Below, piece after piece: positions 8,549 through 17,058 of a stretch of DNA of 64,000 nt. The stretch is taken from the NCBI GenBank assembly GCA_044426085.1, contig JAWXUU010000011.1, forward strand, positions 1 through 64,000, written 5' to 3'. The notes beneath the pieces were generated by a model. That model searched no databases. It saw only the letters and a list, made by a program, of their open reading frames with translations, and was not told where the DNA came from. Made by a program: the position numbers and the translations under genes. The DNA comes from JAWXUU01 sp044426085. GTDB taxonomy: Bacteria > Bacillota > Clostridia > Christensenellales > CAMQZB01. Position 1 is the first letter of the stretch, and every line of letters starts with the position of its first letter.

Positions 8549-10648
8549 ATGAAATACGAGATTATAAAGGCGACGGATAATAAAACCTTTATGCTTGATT
8601 GTCCCATTCAGCTTATCAAAAGCATGGTGACAAGGGAAGCAGAAACGGGGATTTATTATTTAAACGTGAGATATTTCAGCATGGCAGAAAAGGATATCCA
8701 AACTGTCTGTTTGAAGTTGAGCGTGAAATCTAAGGGCGCTATCAAAATCAATTCTACATATATCTTCCAGCCAAAAAACGGCAGTGGAATGATTCAAAAC
8801 GATAAACCGCACCCATTTTATTTGGGTGAATATAAAGATGTCGATTTTTTTGTTTCAAAGATAATTTTCACCGATGGTTCGCAGTGGCTTGGTTCTTCCA
8901 AACCGCAGTATTCCGACGTGCCGGAAAAAGCTGACATCGCAAAATACGATAAATATAAATATCACATTGATAAGAAGTTCCAAGGCGTGAATGTCAAATA
9001 TGCCTTTTCAGAAAACGCACATTTGTGGCGTTGCGTTTGTGGCTGTGTAAACCAAAACAAGCAGTGTTTTTCTTGCGGTTGCGACGGGCTTGAAACGCGC
9101 AATTTCTTTGATGCCGAAAGGTTAGAGCGTGAATACAGCTGGTGGCAAGAAAAGCTTGCGTGCGACGAAAGCATGGTGTCAGAACTTGAAACGTTGCAAG
9201 AAACAAAGCGTTATTCTGAAATTTTCGACGCGCAAATAAGAAAGACAAAATCACAAAGCTCAAAAGATGTCGCAGATGCTATTGTCACAATCAACGAGAT
9301 ATATAACGAAGAAAACTTCCTAAAAAAAGTGCAAGCGGAAGAACTTTTGGCGCGTGCAAATGCCAAGTTTGAAGAACGAAAAGAAGCTGAGTGGGGTCAA
9401 AGACATTGGATGGCTTCAATCCAAAACAAACTTGCGGAAGAAAAACGTATCAAACAAATCAAAACAGCAAAAAGAAACAAAGTGACAGCGATTATATCAA
9501 CAACTGTCCTATCCATTTGCGTAATTGCAGTGTCGCTTTTCTATGCGATGACCAACTATGTCATTCCAGAATGGCAATACACAAGCGGTATGGAAAGTTT
9601 CAACAATCAGCAATATTCCGAGGCTATCGACATTTTCACCGAGCTTGGCGAATATGAAGATTCGTCCGATATGGTGCTGGAAAGCTGGTATCAAATGGCG
9701 GTCGATTATATCGAATCAGATGATTATAACAGCGCAAGAAACGTGTTCCTCACGATTTCAGAATATAAAAACTCTGCAGTATATTTGGTGATTGCCGATA
9801 AAATGGAAGGTGAAGATTATCTTTCTCAAGGCAGGTTTGAAGACGCACTTGAAATGTTCGCACTCGTTGCGGATGAAGATGGTGTTGCGCTTATGCAAGA
9901 TGAATGTTATTATGGGCTTGCGCTTGCCGCTTTCAATTCTGATGATATAGACACCGCTCTTGAAATGTTCTTGCTTGCCAATGAATACAGCAATTCGGAA
10001 GATTACATCGTCAGCATCATCAAAACAAAAGCCGACGCGTATTATCAAGCGGGTGATTATGCAAACCTTATCACTCTTCTTGAATTCAGAACGGATGATT
10101 TTGTTGCTACCTACCTTGCTGAAGTTGTTCCGATATACGAAAGCTATGCTCAAGCATATTATGACAACGGTGATTATGCAACGTCAAAAACAATGTATCT
10201 TATTTTGGCAAACGTGACTGATTATCTCGGCTCAACGGCGAGCAATCGTGTTGTGGCATACCCAGTGTTCTGCGATGCGAGAATGTACGCAAACAACTAT
10301 GATGAAGTTGTCAAGGTGTTTGATTTGAGCTACGAATCGTTCGACGTTATCGAAGATGTTCAAGGCTATATGGTTCAATTCCTTGCTGAATATAAATGGG
10401 TGACTTATGCCGGCACATCAACAGACAGCAGTGATTCAACAACCGATCGTTATATCAGCGTGGATGAAGATGGCTACGCAACATATTCTATGCAATCTTC
10501 AACATCAGGCAGTGGCGACTTGACATATTATGACGGCATGCTTTATGTGGATGGCGAAAAATTGTTCGAAATGCGTATCACAAGCTACAGCAGTATCGTG
10601 TTCACAATCAGCAAAACTGAATATGTTTATGCAAGAACAAACGGATAA
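8549..10648 (+). CDS. Membrane protein with zinc ribbon and TPR-like repeats
   Basis: Protein of 699 residues, not identified to family. An N-terminal domain is followed by a cysteine-rich ribbon at about 160-178 (WRCVCGCVNQNKQCFSCGCD), a charged helical stretch and one TM segment at about 312-335. A long extracytoplasmic region follows with repeated YSEAIDIFTELGEY and FEDALEMFALV type units, typical of tetratricopeptide folds. The C-terminus is beta-rich. It probably forms an operon with the preceding membrane protein. The architecture suggests an envelope scaffold or sensor, but nothing in the sequence proves a role. Confidence 0.7.
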   Translation: MKYEIIKATDNKTFMLDCPIQLIKSMVTREAETGIYYLNVRYFSMAEKDIQTVCLKLSVKSKGAIKINSTYIFQPKNGSGMIQNDKPHPFYLGEYKDVDFFVSKIIFTDGSQWLGSSKPQYSDVPEKADIAKYDKYKYHIDKKFQGVNVKYAFSENAHLWRCVCGCVNQNKQCFSCGCDGLETRNFFDAERLEREYSWWQEKLACDESMVSELETLQETKRYSEIFDAQIRKTKSQSSKDVADAIVTINEIYNEENFLKKVQAEELLARANAKFEERKEAEWGQRHWMASIQNKLAEEKRIKQIKTAKRNKVTAIISTTVLSICVIAVSLFYAMTNYVIPEWQYTSGMESFNNQQYSEAIDIFTELGEYEDSSDMVLESWYQMAVDYIESDDYNSARNVFLTISEYKNSAVYLVIADKMEGEDYLSQGRFEDALEMFALVADEDGVALMQDECYYGLALAAFNSDDIDTALEMFLLANEYSNSEDYIVSIIKTKADAYYQAGDYANLITLLEFRTDDFVATYLAEVVPIYESYAQAYYDNGDYATSKTMYLILANVTDYLGSTASNRVVAYPVFCDARMYANNYDEVVKVFDLSYESFDVIEDVQGYMVQFLAEYKWVTYAGTSTDSSDSTTDRYISVDEDGYATYSMQSSTSGSGDLTYYDGMLYVDGEKLFEMRITSYSSIVFTISKTEYVYARTNG

Positions 10649-10750
10649 ATTATTATAAAACATAAAAGTGGAAACTTAAAAATAAAGCTTAAAATGAAAG
10701 CTTGAAACTTGAAAATAAAGGTTTAAACAAAAGTTGAAACTTGAAAAAAT

Positions 10751-10787
10751 AAAAACTGCGAAAGTCAAAAAAACTTTCGCAGTTTTT
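10751..10787. terminator. Bidirectional terminator between the TPR gene and sigF
   Basis: AAAACTGCGAAAGT pairs with ACTTTCGCAGTTTT and has A or T runs on both sides. The last codons of sigF lie inside the stem. Confidence 0.85.
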
Positions 10788-11484
10788 GCATTATTTTGGA
10801 TTCTATGCGGGAAATTTGCACTTGCGACACTCCGAAGTGCACGGCGATTTCGCCTTGTGTTTTATCGTGGAAATATCGCATAAACAGGATTTTTTGTTCC
10901 CTTTCATCAAGTGTTTTGATTGCGTCTTTAAGTGCGATTTTATTTAGCATTTTTTCGGGGGAAAGTTTGCCTTCTATCTTTTCGATATACATTCTTGAAT
11001 TGCCCGAAGCGCTGTCTGGCTTGTCGAACAGCGAAAGCGTGCCACGCGCCGATTGAACCGCCAAAACAACATCAGCTTGCTCGCATTCTAGGGCGGTTGC
11101 AATTTCGGATATTGTGGGTTCGTTTTGGTGAATTTTGCGATAGTCGTCGGAAAATTTAGCGACTTTATAATAAAGAACTTTTATCGAGCGGGAAATTTTG
11201 ATGTTGCCGTCGTCACGCATAAATCGCTTGATTTCGCCGAGAATCATGGGCACTGCATAAGTGGAAAACATCACGCCAAACGCGGGGTCAAACCCCTTTA
11301 TTGCTTTCAAAAACCCCACGCATCCAAGCTGAAACAAATCGTCATAATCAACACCTTTGGCAAGGTATCTGCGAACAAGGCTTTTGATAAGCGGATAGTT
11401 GTGAAAAAGCAGTTTTTCCTTGGCACTTTCGTCGCCGTTCTGAGCCGTATTTATCAACTTCAGGGTCTCTTCGTGTGACAGCAT
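10765..11484 (-). CDS. sigF: RNA polymerase sigma factor SigF (early forespore)
   Basis: Sigma-70 family factor of 239 residues with the order typical of SigF/SigG: region 2 with DYDDLFQLGCVGFLKAIKGFDP and FSTYAVPMILGEIKRFMRD, a region 3, then region 4 with DEREQKILFMRYF and an HTH (TQGEIAVHFGVSQVQISRIE). It directs early forespore transcription. The gene is the last of the spoIIA operon, downstream of its anti-sigma factor and anti-anti-sigma factor, which fixes the identity. The start has AAGGAGGG at good spacing. Confidence 0.95.
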   Translation of the reverse strand: MLSHEETLKLINTAQNGDESAKEKLLFHNYPLIKSLVRRYLAKGVDYDDLFQLGCVGFLKAIKGFDPAFGVMFSTYAVPMILGEIKRFMRDDGNIKISRSIKVLYYKVAKFSDDYRKIHQNEPTISEIATALECEQADVVLAVQSARGTLSLFDKPDSASGNSRMYIEKIEGKLSPEKMLNKIALKDAIKTLDEREQKILFMRYFHDKTQGEIAVHFGVSQVQISRIESKIMQKLRKFF

Positions 11485-11527
11485 GGCTATCCCTCCTTAA
11501 ATTTATGTAGTGCCTTGAAAGGTAGGT

Positions 11528-11938
11528 TCAAAATTGCTTTTTGATTTTAACAAGAAGCCCAACCTCGCAGTTTTCAACAGTCATTTCGTCGGTAAGGGCG
11601 GAAATCAGCGTGAAGCCAAGCCCTGCGCGCTCTTCGTTTTCTTTAGTGGTGAAAAACGGCTGTGTCGCCTTTTTTATATCGGGAATTCCGCACCCAAAAT
11701 CGCGAATAGATATTTCCATCAAGCGGTCGCAAACGGAGCAATCAAGGTGAATTTCTCCGCCGTTTTTGTGGTATGCGTGAACAACGCAATTTGTGACTGC
11801 TTCGGAAATCGCCGTTTTGATATCGGAAATCTGTTCAAGGGTTGGCGAAAGTGGAAGTGCGAAAGTTGCGACAACATTGCGAAGAAAACTCTCGTTTTCA
11901 GATATGGCATCGGTTTTTATGTGAAAATTATTTTGCAT
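11528..11938 (-). CDS. spoIIAB: Anti-sigma F factor SpoIIAB
   Basis: GHKL-fold kinase and anti-sigma factor of 136 residues that binds SigF and phosphorylates SpoIIAA. The N box is EAVTNCVVHAY, G1 is DFGCGIP, and the lid and G2 are QPFFTTKENEERAGLGFTLI. The ATG at 11938 follows AGGAGA; an upstream in-frame ATG would overlap spoIIAA. It lies ten bases after spoIIAA and 43 bases before sigF. Confidence 0.95.
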   Translation of the reverse strand: MQNNFHIKTDAISENESFLRNVVATFALPLSPTLEQISDIKTAISEAVTNCVVHAYHKNGGEIHLDCSVCDRLMEISIRDFGCGIPDIKKATQPFFTTKENEERAGLGFTLISALTDEMTVENCEVGLLVKIKKQF

Positions 11939-11948
11939 GGTATCTCTC

Positions 11949-12254
11949 CTAAATCTTTGGCATAATCTCATACAGCCCCGTGGTTTTCATGATTTTATCC
12001 ATCTGTGGCTGTGGGTTGCGAATATAAAGCGGTGTTTTATTGCGTGATAAAAGCTTGAATCTGCCAATAAAAAGCCCAATCCCTGTGGAATCGGCAAAAG
12101 CAAGCTGGGATAGGTCAAAAATCACCTTCTGAAAATGCGTGGAAACAATCACGGCATCAATTTTGTCCCGAACAAGCCCCGCGGCATATTCATCCAGTTC
12201 GCCGTTAAACCAGAAAATCAAGTCGGAATCTATTATCTGATATTTAATTTGCAT
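11949..12254 (-). CDS. spoIIAA: Anti-sigma F factor antagonist SpoIIAA
   Basis: STAS-domain protein of 101 residues. When unphosphorylated it releases SigF from SpoIIAB. The phosphorylation loop is FADSTGIGLFIGRFKL, with the serine at the expected place. The ATG at 12254 has AAGGAGGG upstream; the longer ORF would add a 30-residue hydrophobic extension not found in the family. It is the first gene of the spoIIA operon. Confidence 0.95.
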   Translation of the reverse strand: MQIKYQIIDSDLIFWFNGELDEYAAGLVRDKIDAVIVSTHFQKVIFDLSQLAFADSTGIGLFIGRFKLLSRNKTPLYIRNPQPQMDKIMKTTGLYEIMPKI

Positions 12255-12341
12255 GTGAAACCCTCCTTGGTTTATTATATTAGAAATAACAAATAAAAGT
12301 GGTAGAGTTTTTGACGAAAAAAGGGGCAACGCGAAGCGTTG

Positions 12342-12528
12342 CAATTAAAAATTAAAAATTGAAAATTAAAAATTGTGGTAATGCACTCGCCTTCGGCTCG
12401 TGCTTTTCAATTATATTTGTAATCAATGGTAGGAACGTAACTATTTAATAGGAGCGTTCCTTTTTTTTTGTATCCAAATATAATTGAGTGCACGAGCAAC
12501 GCGAGTGCCTACCACAATTTTTAATTAT
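12342..12528. repeat. Palindromic MITE-like intergenic repeat, copy A
   Basis: The left arm has AAAAATT units, then GTGGTAATGCACTCGC and GCTCGTGC. The right arm mirrors it with GCACGAGC, GCGAGTGC and CTACCACAATTTTT. The centre has GGAACG and CGTTCC flanking AT-rich sequence and a T run, resembling an intrinsic terminator. There is no coding capacity. Related copies lie at 29,344-29,545 and 37,024-37,250. The wider gap from 12,255 to 12,815 otherwise holds only tRNA promoters. Confidence 0.75.
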
Positions 12529-12625
12529 CAAAGCTTGAAAAATTTTTGTATCTAGAAACCCTACGCTTTCCCCTCTAAAAAATCCGCTTTGTACTAAAAA
12601 AGTTTAAAAAACATGCAAAAAACTC

Positions 12626-12655
12626 TTGACTTTATATTGGTATATTTGATATTAT
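12626..12655 (+). promoter_or_regulatory. Upstream promoter of tRNA cluster 1
   Basis: TTGACT and TATTAT are separated by 18 bases. A small hairpin (AAACGAC/GTCGTTT) lies between this promoter and the proximal one. Confidence 0.5.
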
Positions 12656-12752
12656 ATTAATGCTCACCAAAAGGAAACGACGCGGTGACAGAGTCGTTTG
12701 CTATAAGAGATAAATAAAACTTAAAGTTTTTTTAGAAAGTTTGCCAAAACGC

Positions 12753-12782
12753 TTGACAACTAATAGTGATTTGTAGTAAAAT
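12753..12782 (+). promoter_or_regulatory. Proximal promoter of tRNA cluster 1
   Basis: TTGACA, 18 bases, then TAAAAT, 34 bases before the first tRNA. The second tRNA cluster has the same hexamers and spacing. Confidence 0.7.
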
Positions 12783-12815
12783 GCAATAGCGTTGTGAGTC
12801 AGATATGACACATTT

Positions 12816-12892
12816 CGGGGTGTAGCGCAGTTTGGTAGCGCACGTGGTTTGGGACCATGGGGCCGAAGGTTCGAATCCTTTCACCCCGACCA
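12816..12892 (+). tRNA. tRNA-Pro (TGG)
   Basis: Cloverleaf with acceptor CGGGGTG/CACCCCG, anticodon loop TTTGGGA, T arm with GGTTCGAATCC-type loop and encoded CCA. First of six tRNAs in the cluster. Confidence 0.95.
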
Positions 12893-12905
12893 CAACAAAC
12901 TTTAA

Positions 12906-12982
12906 GGGCCTTTAGCTCAGTTGGTTAGAGCGGTCGGCTCATAACCGATTGGTCAGGGGTTCAAGTCCCTTAAGGCCCACCA
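12906..12982 (+). tRNA. tRNA-Met (CAT)
   Basis: Acceptor GGGCCTT/AAGGCCC, anticodon CAT and encoded CCA. Initiator, elongator and Ile2 types cannot be separated with certainty; the paired first base favours a non-initiator. Confidence 0.92.
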
Positions 12983-13021
12983 ATAACAACTTAATACCGT
13001 TTTCCAATGGGTAAAAAGCAT

Positions 13022-13098
13022 GGCCTGGTAGTTCAGATGGTTAGAACGCTAGCCTGTCACGCTAGAGGTCGAGAGTTCGAGTCTCTTCCAGGTCGCCA
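13022..13098 (+). tRNA. tRNA-Asp (GTC)
   Basis: Acceptor GGCCTGG/CCAGGTC with one wobble pair, anticodon GTC in CTGTCAC, and encoded CCA. Confidence 0.95.
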
Positions 13099-13104
13099 TT
13101 TTTT

Positions 13105-13180
13105 GCCCCGGTAGCTCAGTCGGTAGAGCAGTAGACTGAAAATCTACGTGTCGGTGGTTCGATTCCGCCCCGGGGCACCA
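13105..13180 (+). tRNA. tRNA-Phe (GAA)
   Basis: Acceptor GCCCCGG/CCGGGGC, anticodon GAA in CTGAAAA, and encoded CCA. Confidence 0.95.
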
Positions 13181-13221
13181 TTTGGAAAAACAAAACAATG
13201 AAAAGGCAATAAGGCAAATAT

Positions 13222-13298
13222 GCTGGTGTAGCTCAACTAGGCAGAGCAACTGACTTGTAATCAGTAGGTTGCGGGTTCGATTCCCATCACCAGCTCCA
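13222..13298 (+). tRNA. tRNA-Thr (TGT)
   Basis: Acceptor GCTGGTG/CACCAGC, anticodon TGT in CTTGTAA, and encoded CCA. Confidence 0.95.
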
Positions 13299-13338
13299 TT
13301 GAAATTTTAGGATTTAGCAATAAATCCTAAAACCATAT

Positions 13339-13425
<87 letters not shown>

Positions 13426-13428
<3 letters not shown>

Positions 13429-13460
13429 AGCATTAAATCTAACGATTTAGTGCTTTTTTT
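13426..13460 (+). terminator. Terminator after tRNA-Tyr
   Basis: AAGCATTAAATC pairs with GATTTAGTGCTT, followed by a T run. It probably entered with the element, with the original terminator now at 26,440-26,470, or the reverse. Confidence 0.85.
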
Positions 13461-13531
13461 ATGTATTTTTATCGAAAATCACTGCTTTTTCCTATTAAAT
13501 AAATAGGATCACGTTTATAACGCTTTTTTTG

Positions 13532-13553
13532 TGGGTAAGTTTTTGGGTAAGTT
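13532..13553. repeat. Paired repeats, candidate integrase arm sites of element 1 (left)
   Basis: TGGGTAAGTT occurs twice with a 12-base period, directly beside the integrase stop codon. The same motif recurs at the right end (26,326-26,345). Confidence 0.6.
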
Positions 13554-14656
13554 CAGACCATTTTTTCTGCCTGTTCATATTCAAAATCATCCCTAACTTT
13601 CGTGTATACATTCATGGTCATATCTATCTTGCTGTGCCCCATCCACTTCTGCACAACCTTTGCTGGTATTCCTTTTTCGTGGCAAATAGTCGCAAATGTC
13701 GTTCTTAAATCCTTTAGCGTTTTGTCTGGGATAATAAGATGAAAATGCTTCAGCATTGTCCGCATATTCAACTTTTCAAAAACTCTATCTTCCAGAACTT
13801 CGCCATCTGGGAAAAGCTTCTCCACGTTGGGGAACAGTGGAACAGTCCGCCTTGCGCCTTTGGTCTTAGTTCCACGCAAGTATATTGTCCTTTTCTCTCT
13901 GTCTATATCCGACATTCGCAACCGCAAGCCTTCACCAGCGCGCGCGCCGGTGAAAAGGCAAAATAAAAAATATCTGTTTTCAAGAACGTTAGTGTCAAGA
14001 TTAAGCAGCTGCTGTATCTGATCTTGAGAAAGATATTCCGACTTGATTTCTGCCAGTGGCGCTATTGTCAAACCTTCAGCAACATTTTCTTTGATGTGCT
14101 TGTTTCTTATTGCGCATTTGAAAATATCACTAATATAATATTTAAGTTTCTTCTGTGAAGTGTGTCCAGCTTTCATGCTGTTGATGCATTGTTGGATGTC
14201 CTTATGTGTGACTTTGCGCAGCTCCTTATTTTCCAGTGTTGGATATAAGCTGATTGTGACCAGTGATTTTATATTGGATAATGTTTTGGGCGTTATCTTG
14301 CCTTCTTTATAAAGTTCCAGATATTCCTCAAACCATTCTCCGAAAGTGATTTTCTTTTTTTGTTGTATTTCTTTTTTCTCGGTTTTGTTTTCATCCCTCC
14401 ATTTTTTAAATTTTTTGTTGACTTCGAGCTTTGTCTTTCCGTAAATTGATTTTGAAACGCCATCTTGGCGAACTCTCAGCTCATACGTTCCGTTCGCTCG
14501 TGTTCTTATTTTAGCTTTTGTCATGTCTGATATCTCCTTTTCGATTTCAGCACATCCCATAGCTTGCCCACTCTGTTCTCGCTCTTTCGTATACTCCATG
14601 AGTATAGTTGTAAGCTTCAGTATCTCTTCTAACATCCTCTTTTGAAAATTGTCCAT
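13553..14656 (-). CDS. Tyrosine recombinase (integrase) of element 1
   Basis: Integrase of 367 residues. The N-terminus has an AP2-like arm-binding segment (RTRANGTYELRVRQDGVSKSIYGKT), a SAM-like core-binding domain follows, and then the catalytic domain: Arg in FTGARAGEGLRL, box II KDLRTTFAT, MGHSKIDMTMNVY with the C-terminal tyrosine. The usual HxxR histidine is lysine here. The gene ends about 125 bases from the att site and reads toward the tRNA. Start ATG at 14656 has AGGAGGG. It is paralogous to the integrase of element 2. Confidence 0.95.
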   Translation of the reverse strand: MDNFQKRMLEEILKLTTILMEYTKEREQSGQAMGCAEIEKEISDMTKAKIRTRANGTYELRVRQDGVSKSIYGKTKLEVNKKFKKWRDENKTEKKEIQQKKKITFGEWFEEYLELYKEGKITPKTLSNIKSLVTISLYPTLENKELRKVTHKDIQQCINSMKAGHTSQKKLKYYISDIFKCAIRNKHIKENVAEGLTIAPLAEIKSEYLSQDQIQQLLNLDTNVLENRYFLFCLFTGARAGEGLRLRMSDIDREKRTIYLRGTKTKGARRTVPLFPNVEKLFPDGEVLEDRVFEKLNMRTMLKHFHLIIPDKTLKDLRTTFATICHEKGIPAKVVQKWMGHSKIDMTMNVYTKVRDDFEYEQAEKMV

Positions 14657-14764
14657 AAATATAGACCCTCCTTATTTGTCGTAAGGAAAGTCTACACTAT
14701 ATATTTTTTAAATATAAGTCTTGTCTTTTGAGTGAATATATAATAATATATTATATTATTATAT

Positions 14765-15565
14765 TTAGGTTTTTTCTTTAGGTCTTTTAATTATGTAGAT
14801 AATTAACATTAATAGTATTGTGCATAAAAATGTTATAATCAAATATTGTAAACTCTGTAATTGTTTTTCTGCACTATCTTTTATATAAAAATTATAGATG
14901 CCATTATTTCGCATATTAATATATTTTGTATAATAAATATAATAACCAAGAGAAGTAAAAACTGAACCCCAAGCTATTAATAATATTATTTTTAGGAATA
15001 TGCTTGAGTATAATATTTTTAAATTTGCAAAAATGCTAGGATATTCAAAAGATTCTGGTGATAACTCTTCTGTTGTATCATTTTTTTCTTCAATTATTTG
15101 TTGAGTAGGTGGGATAATATCTGGTAACTCTTTATGTGTTGTTGGTTCTTCAGCTTGAATTTTTTTTATTTTTGATTTTGTTGGTGCTGTTATTATGATT
15201 ATTAATATAACTAAGTAAATTAGCGGGTGCATTGTTTTTACAAGTATAGGGTTATATTGTGATGCTAATGAGCCTAAAGCACTCGATGCTAGTAAGCTTA
15301 TAGTTTCCAATGCGAGAATATCTTCATGTGTTGCAGTAAATAAATATCCATTTGATTGATGTGTTACTATAACAAAATAATTTTCTCCTATTGGATTTTG
15401 GTAGTATTTTATTGATGATATGCCTGTAAGAGTATTTACTGCACTAGATAATGAATTAATGTTTATTGATGATGTATCTGTTGTTATAAGCCCATAATCT
15501 GTTGATAGTATTTGGTAGTTAAATAGCATTATAAGAAATAATATTCCTATTGAAAATTTCTTCAT
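14765..15565 (-). CDS. Membrane protein of element 1, unknown
   Basis: Protein of 266 residues, very AT-rich, not recognised. It has an N-terminal signal-like segment, TM segments near residues 113-127, 188-210 and 236-258, and a charged stretch with many Glu and Thr between the first and second. It lies in the repressor transcription unit, ten bases after the repressor gene, and has no counterpart in element 2. Position beside the repressor suggests lysogenic cargo such as superinfection exclusion, but that is only a guess. Confidence 0.6.
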   Translation of the reverse strand: MKKFSIGILFLIMLFNYQILSTDYGLITTDTSSININSLSSAVNTLTGISSIKYYQNPIGENYFVIVTHQSNGYLFTATHEDILALETISLLASSALGSLASQYNPILVKTMHPLIYLVILIIIITAPTKSKIKKIQAEEPTTHKELPDIIPPTQQIIEEKNDTTEELSPESFEYPSIFANLKILYSSIFLKIILLIAWGSVFTSLGYYIYYTKYINMRNNGIYNFYIKDSAEKQLQSLQYLIITFLCTILLMLIIYIIKRPKEKT

Positions 15566-15574
15566 AATATCACC

Positions 15575-15943
15575 TTATTTATATCTTTGTTGTTGCTCTT
15601 CTAATATTGCTGCAGCTCTTCCAAGTAGCTTCCAGCGATACTCTTTTTCTAAAGCTTCCCAAAATTGCTTCATTTCTTCATCTTCACGTGAGAGTTTTTT
15701 AGGTTGTGTTTTATATTCAATTACACCAAAGTCATTTTCTCTTCCAATTAAAAAATCAGTTGTACAATTAAAAAAAATCGCAATTTTCTCAAGATAATCT
15801 ATTGTTGGCCTTTGATTTTTGTTGAACCAGCCATTTATTGTTGTGTATGGGATTTTACACTGTATGGATAATTGTCTTTGATTAATTTGGTTTTCAAACA
15901 TTAATTCCTTTACTCTAATTGTAAATTTTTCTTGAACTTCCAT
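15575..15943 (-). CDS. XRE-family repressor of element 1
   Basis: Protein of 122 residues with an N-terminal Cro/CI helix-turn-helix (NQRQLSIQCKIPYTTINGWFNKNQRPTIDYLEKIA) and the FLIGREND ending common in these repressors. It is transcribed divergently from the structural operon, whose promoter overlaps an inverted repeat. It likely maintains the integrated state. The start has AAAAGGT upstream. Confidence 0.88.
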   Translation of the reverse strand: MEVQEKFTIRVKELMFENQINQRQLSIQCKIPYTTINGWFNKNQRPTIDYLEKIAIFFNCTTDFLIGRENDFGVIEYKTQPKKLSREDEEMKQFWEALEKEYRWKLLGRAAAILEEQQQRYK

Positions 15944-15991
15944 AATTTTACCTTTTTTGTTACATTATACTTTAGATATACTTAAAAAGGT

Positions 15992-16020
15992 ATTGACATA
16001 CGTAATTAAGTATGTTATTA
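15992..16020 (+). promoter_or_regulatory. Rightward promoter and operator of element 1
   Basis: TTGACA, 17 bases, TATTAT. The spacer lies within the inverted repeat ACATAC/GTATGT, a likely repressor site. Element 2 has the same hexamers and spacing at 41,175-41,203. Confidence 0.8.
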
Positions 16021-16143
16021 TATATCTAATTCAGTATATATGTCTTAAACGGTATAATTTAATACACGTAGACTAACACGCTGAAAAATGCGTTTAGAAT
16101 AAAATTGTGATGCTTGGAAATGACAGCATCAAAGGAGATTAAA

Positions 16144-16557
16144 ATGGAAGAAATGAAAAACAAACAACAAGTAAATGGTGAAAAACCAGGTCAACAAGCA
16201 ACTGCTGAAAAATCTGAAGAAAAGCCGATTGTTGAAGTTGTTGAGCAAAAATCAATGTTCTTGGGTAAGCAAGTACAAACTTACGTTAAGGACTTTGCAA
16301 CTGGGGAGTGTGCCGAAACTCGTAAAATTTCAGTAGGGATTAAGGTGTCTGAAGATGATGGTCCAGGATTTGGAATGCTTGCAAAAACATATTCTGTTAA
16401 TCAAGCTGCTTTCGATGCATCTTATTATGCAGCTGAAGTTGGTGATGCTTGTAGTATCACAACCGAGCGTACTACATATGATGGCAAAACTTCAGAACGT
16501 GTGAAAGCATTCTTGATCAGGAAGCCAGACGGTAAAATCTATGGTATAGAGTGGTAA
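16144..16557 (+). CDS. First gene of the element 1 rightward operon, unknown
   Basis: Protein of 137 residues. The first 45 are charged and rich in Gln, Glu and Lys; the remainder looks like a compact beta-rich domain ending KPDGKIYGIEW. The ATG at 16144 follows AAAGGAG; a TTG at 16114 is in frame but has no ribosome site. Its place, directly after the repressor-controlled promoter, would suit a single-stranded DNA-binding protein of a filamentous phage, but no motif proves it. Confidence 0.6.
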   Translation: MEEMKNKQQVNGEKPGQQATAEKSEEKPIVEVVEQKSMFLGKQVQTYVKDFATGECAETRKISVGIKVSEDDGPGFGMLAKTYSVNQAAFDASYYAAEVGDACSITTERTTYDGKTSERVKAFLIRKPDGKIYGIEW

Positions 16558-16679
16558 TTTTTTTCATAAAAGCTTTGGGGTATTGGGCTTATCAATTCTC
16601 CACCAATAGTAACTAAGTACAAAGTAACATTTTTTTCATACATGTGGCTAGGGGATTGCCCTTAAAATCCCTTCTCTTT

Positions 16680-16702
16680 ATGCAAATATTCACTATTTGC
16701 AT
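16680..16702 (+). promoter_or_regulatory. Hairpin before the coat-like genes of element 1
   Basis: ATGCAAATA pairs perfectly with TATTTGCAT around a five-base loop. Element 2 has AGGCGAATA/TATTCGCCT at the equivalent place (42,172-42,193), so the pairing is kept while bases change. It may be an RNA-processing or attenuation site. The rest of the 232-base gap shows only a weaker hairpin (AGGGGATT/AATCCC). Confidence 0.5.
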
Positions 16703-16789
16703 ATTTGTATATATAGCGTTTATAAGAATTTAGATTGCTTGCAATTTAAAAATATAAAATAAGCTGGTGTTCCCAGCGGAGGTAATAAT

Positions 16790-17047
16790 ATGTGGATTGG
16801 TAAAACCAAAAAAGGTAAAGACGTGACGCTTCTGACTCCTTCTGAAAAGTATGAGAAGTATACTAAAGAAAAAAAGTCTGGGTATAAGTATACAAATTCT
16901 GGACGTCCTAAACTTAATGAAAAGAAACAATGGATAAAATTGTCTTCAGAAGAAAAGGCTTATCGTGATGGTTATAGAGCTCATGCAATTGATTCTTCTA
17001 AAGTCTATAATTCGAAGAACAATAAAAAGAAAACATCTAGGTATTAG
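16790..17047 (+). CDS. Small basic protein of element 1
   Basis: Protein of 85 residues, very rich in Lys, Ser and Tyr, with no TM segment and a basic C-terminus (NNKKKTSRY). Not recognised. It has GGAGGT at good spacing and lies 11 bases before the coat-like gene. It could bind nucleic acid. No clear counterpart in element 2. Confidence 0.6.
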   Translation: MWIGKTKKGKDVTLLTPSEKYEKYTKEKKSGYKYTNSGRPKLNEKKQWIKLSSEEKAYRDGYRAHAIDSSKVYNSKNNKKKTSRY

Positions 17048-17058
17048 GGGGTAAACAA

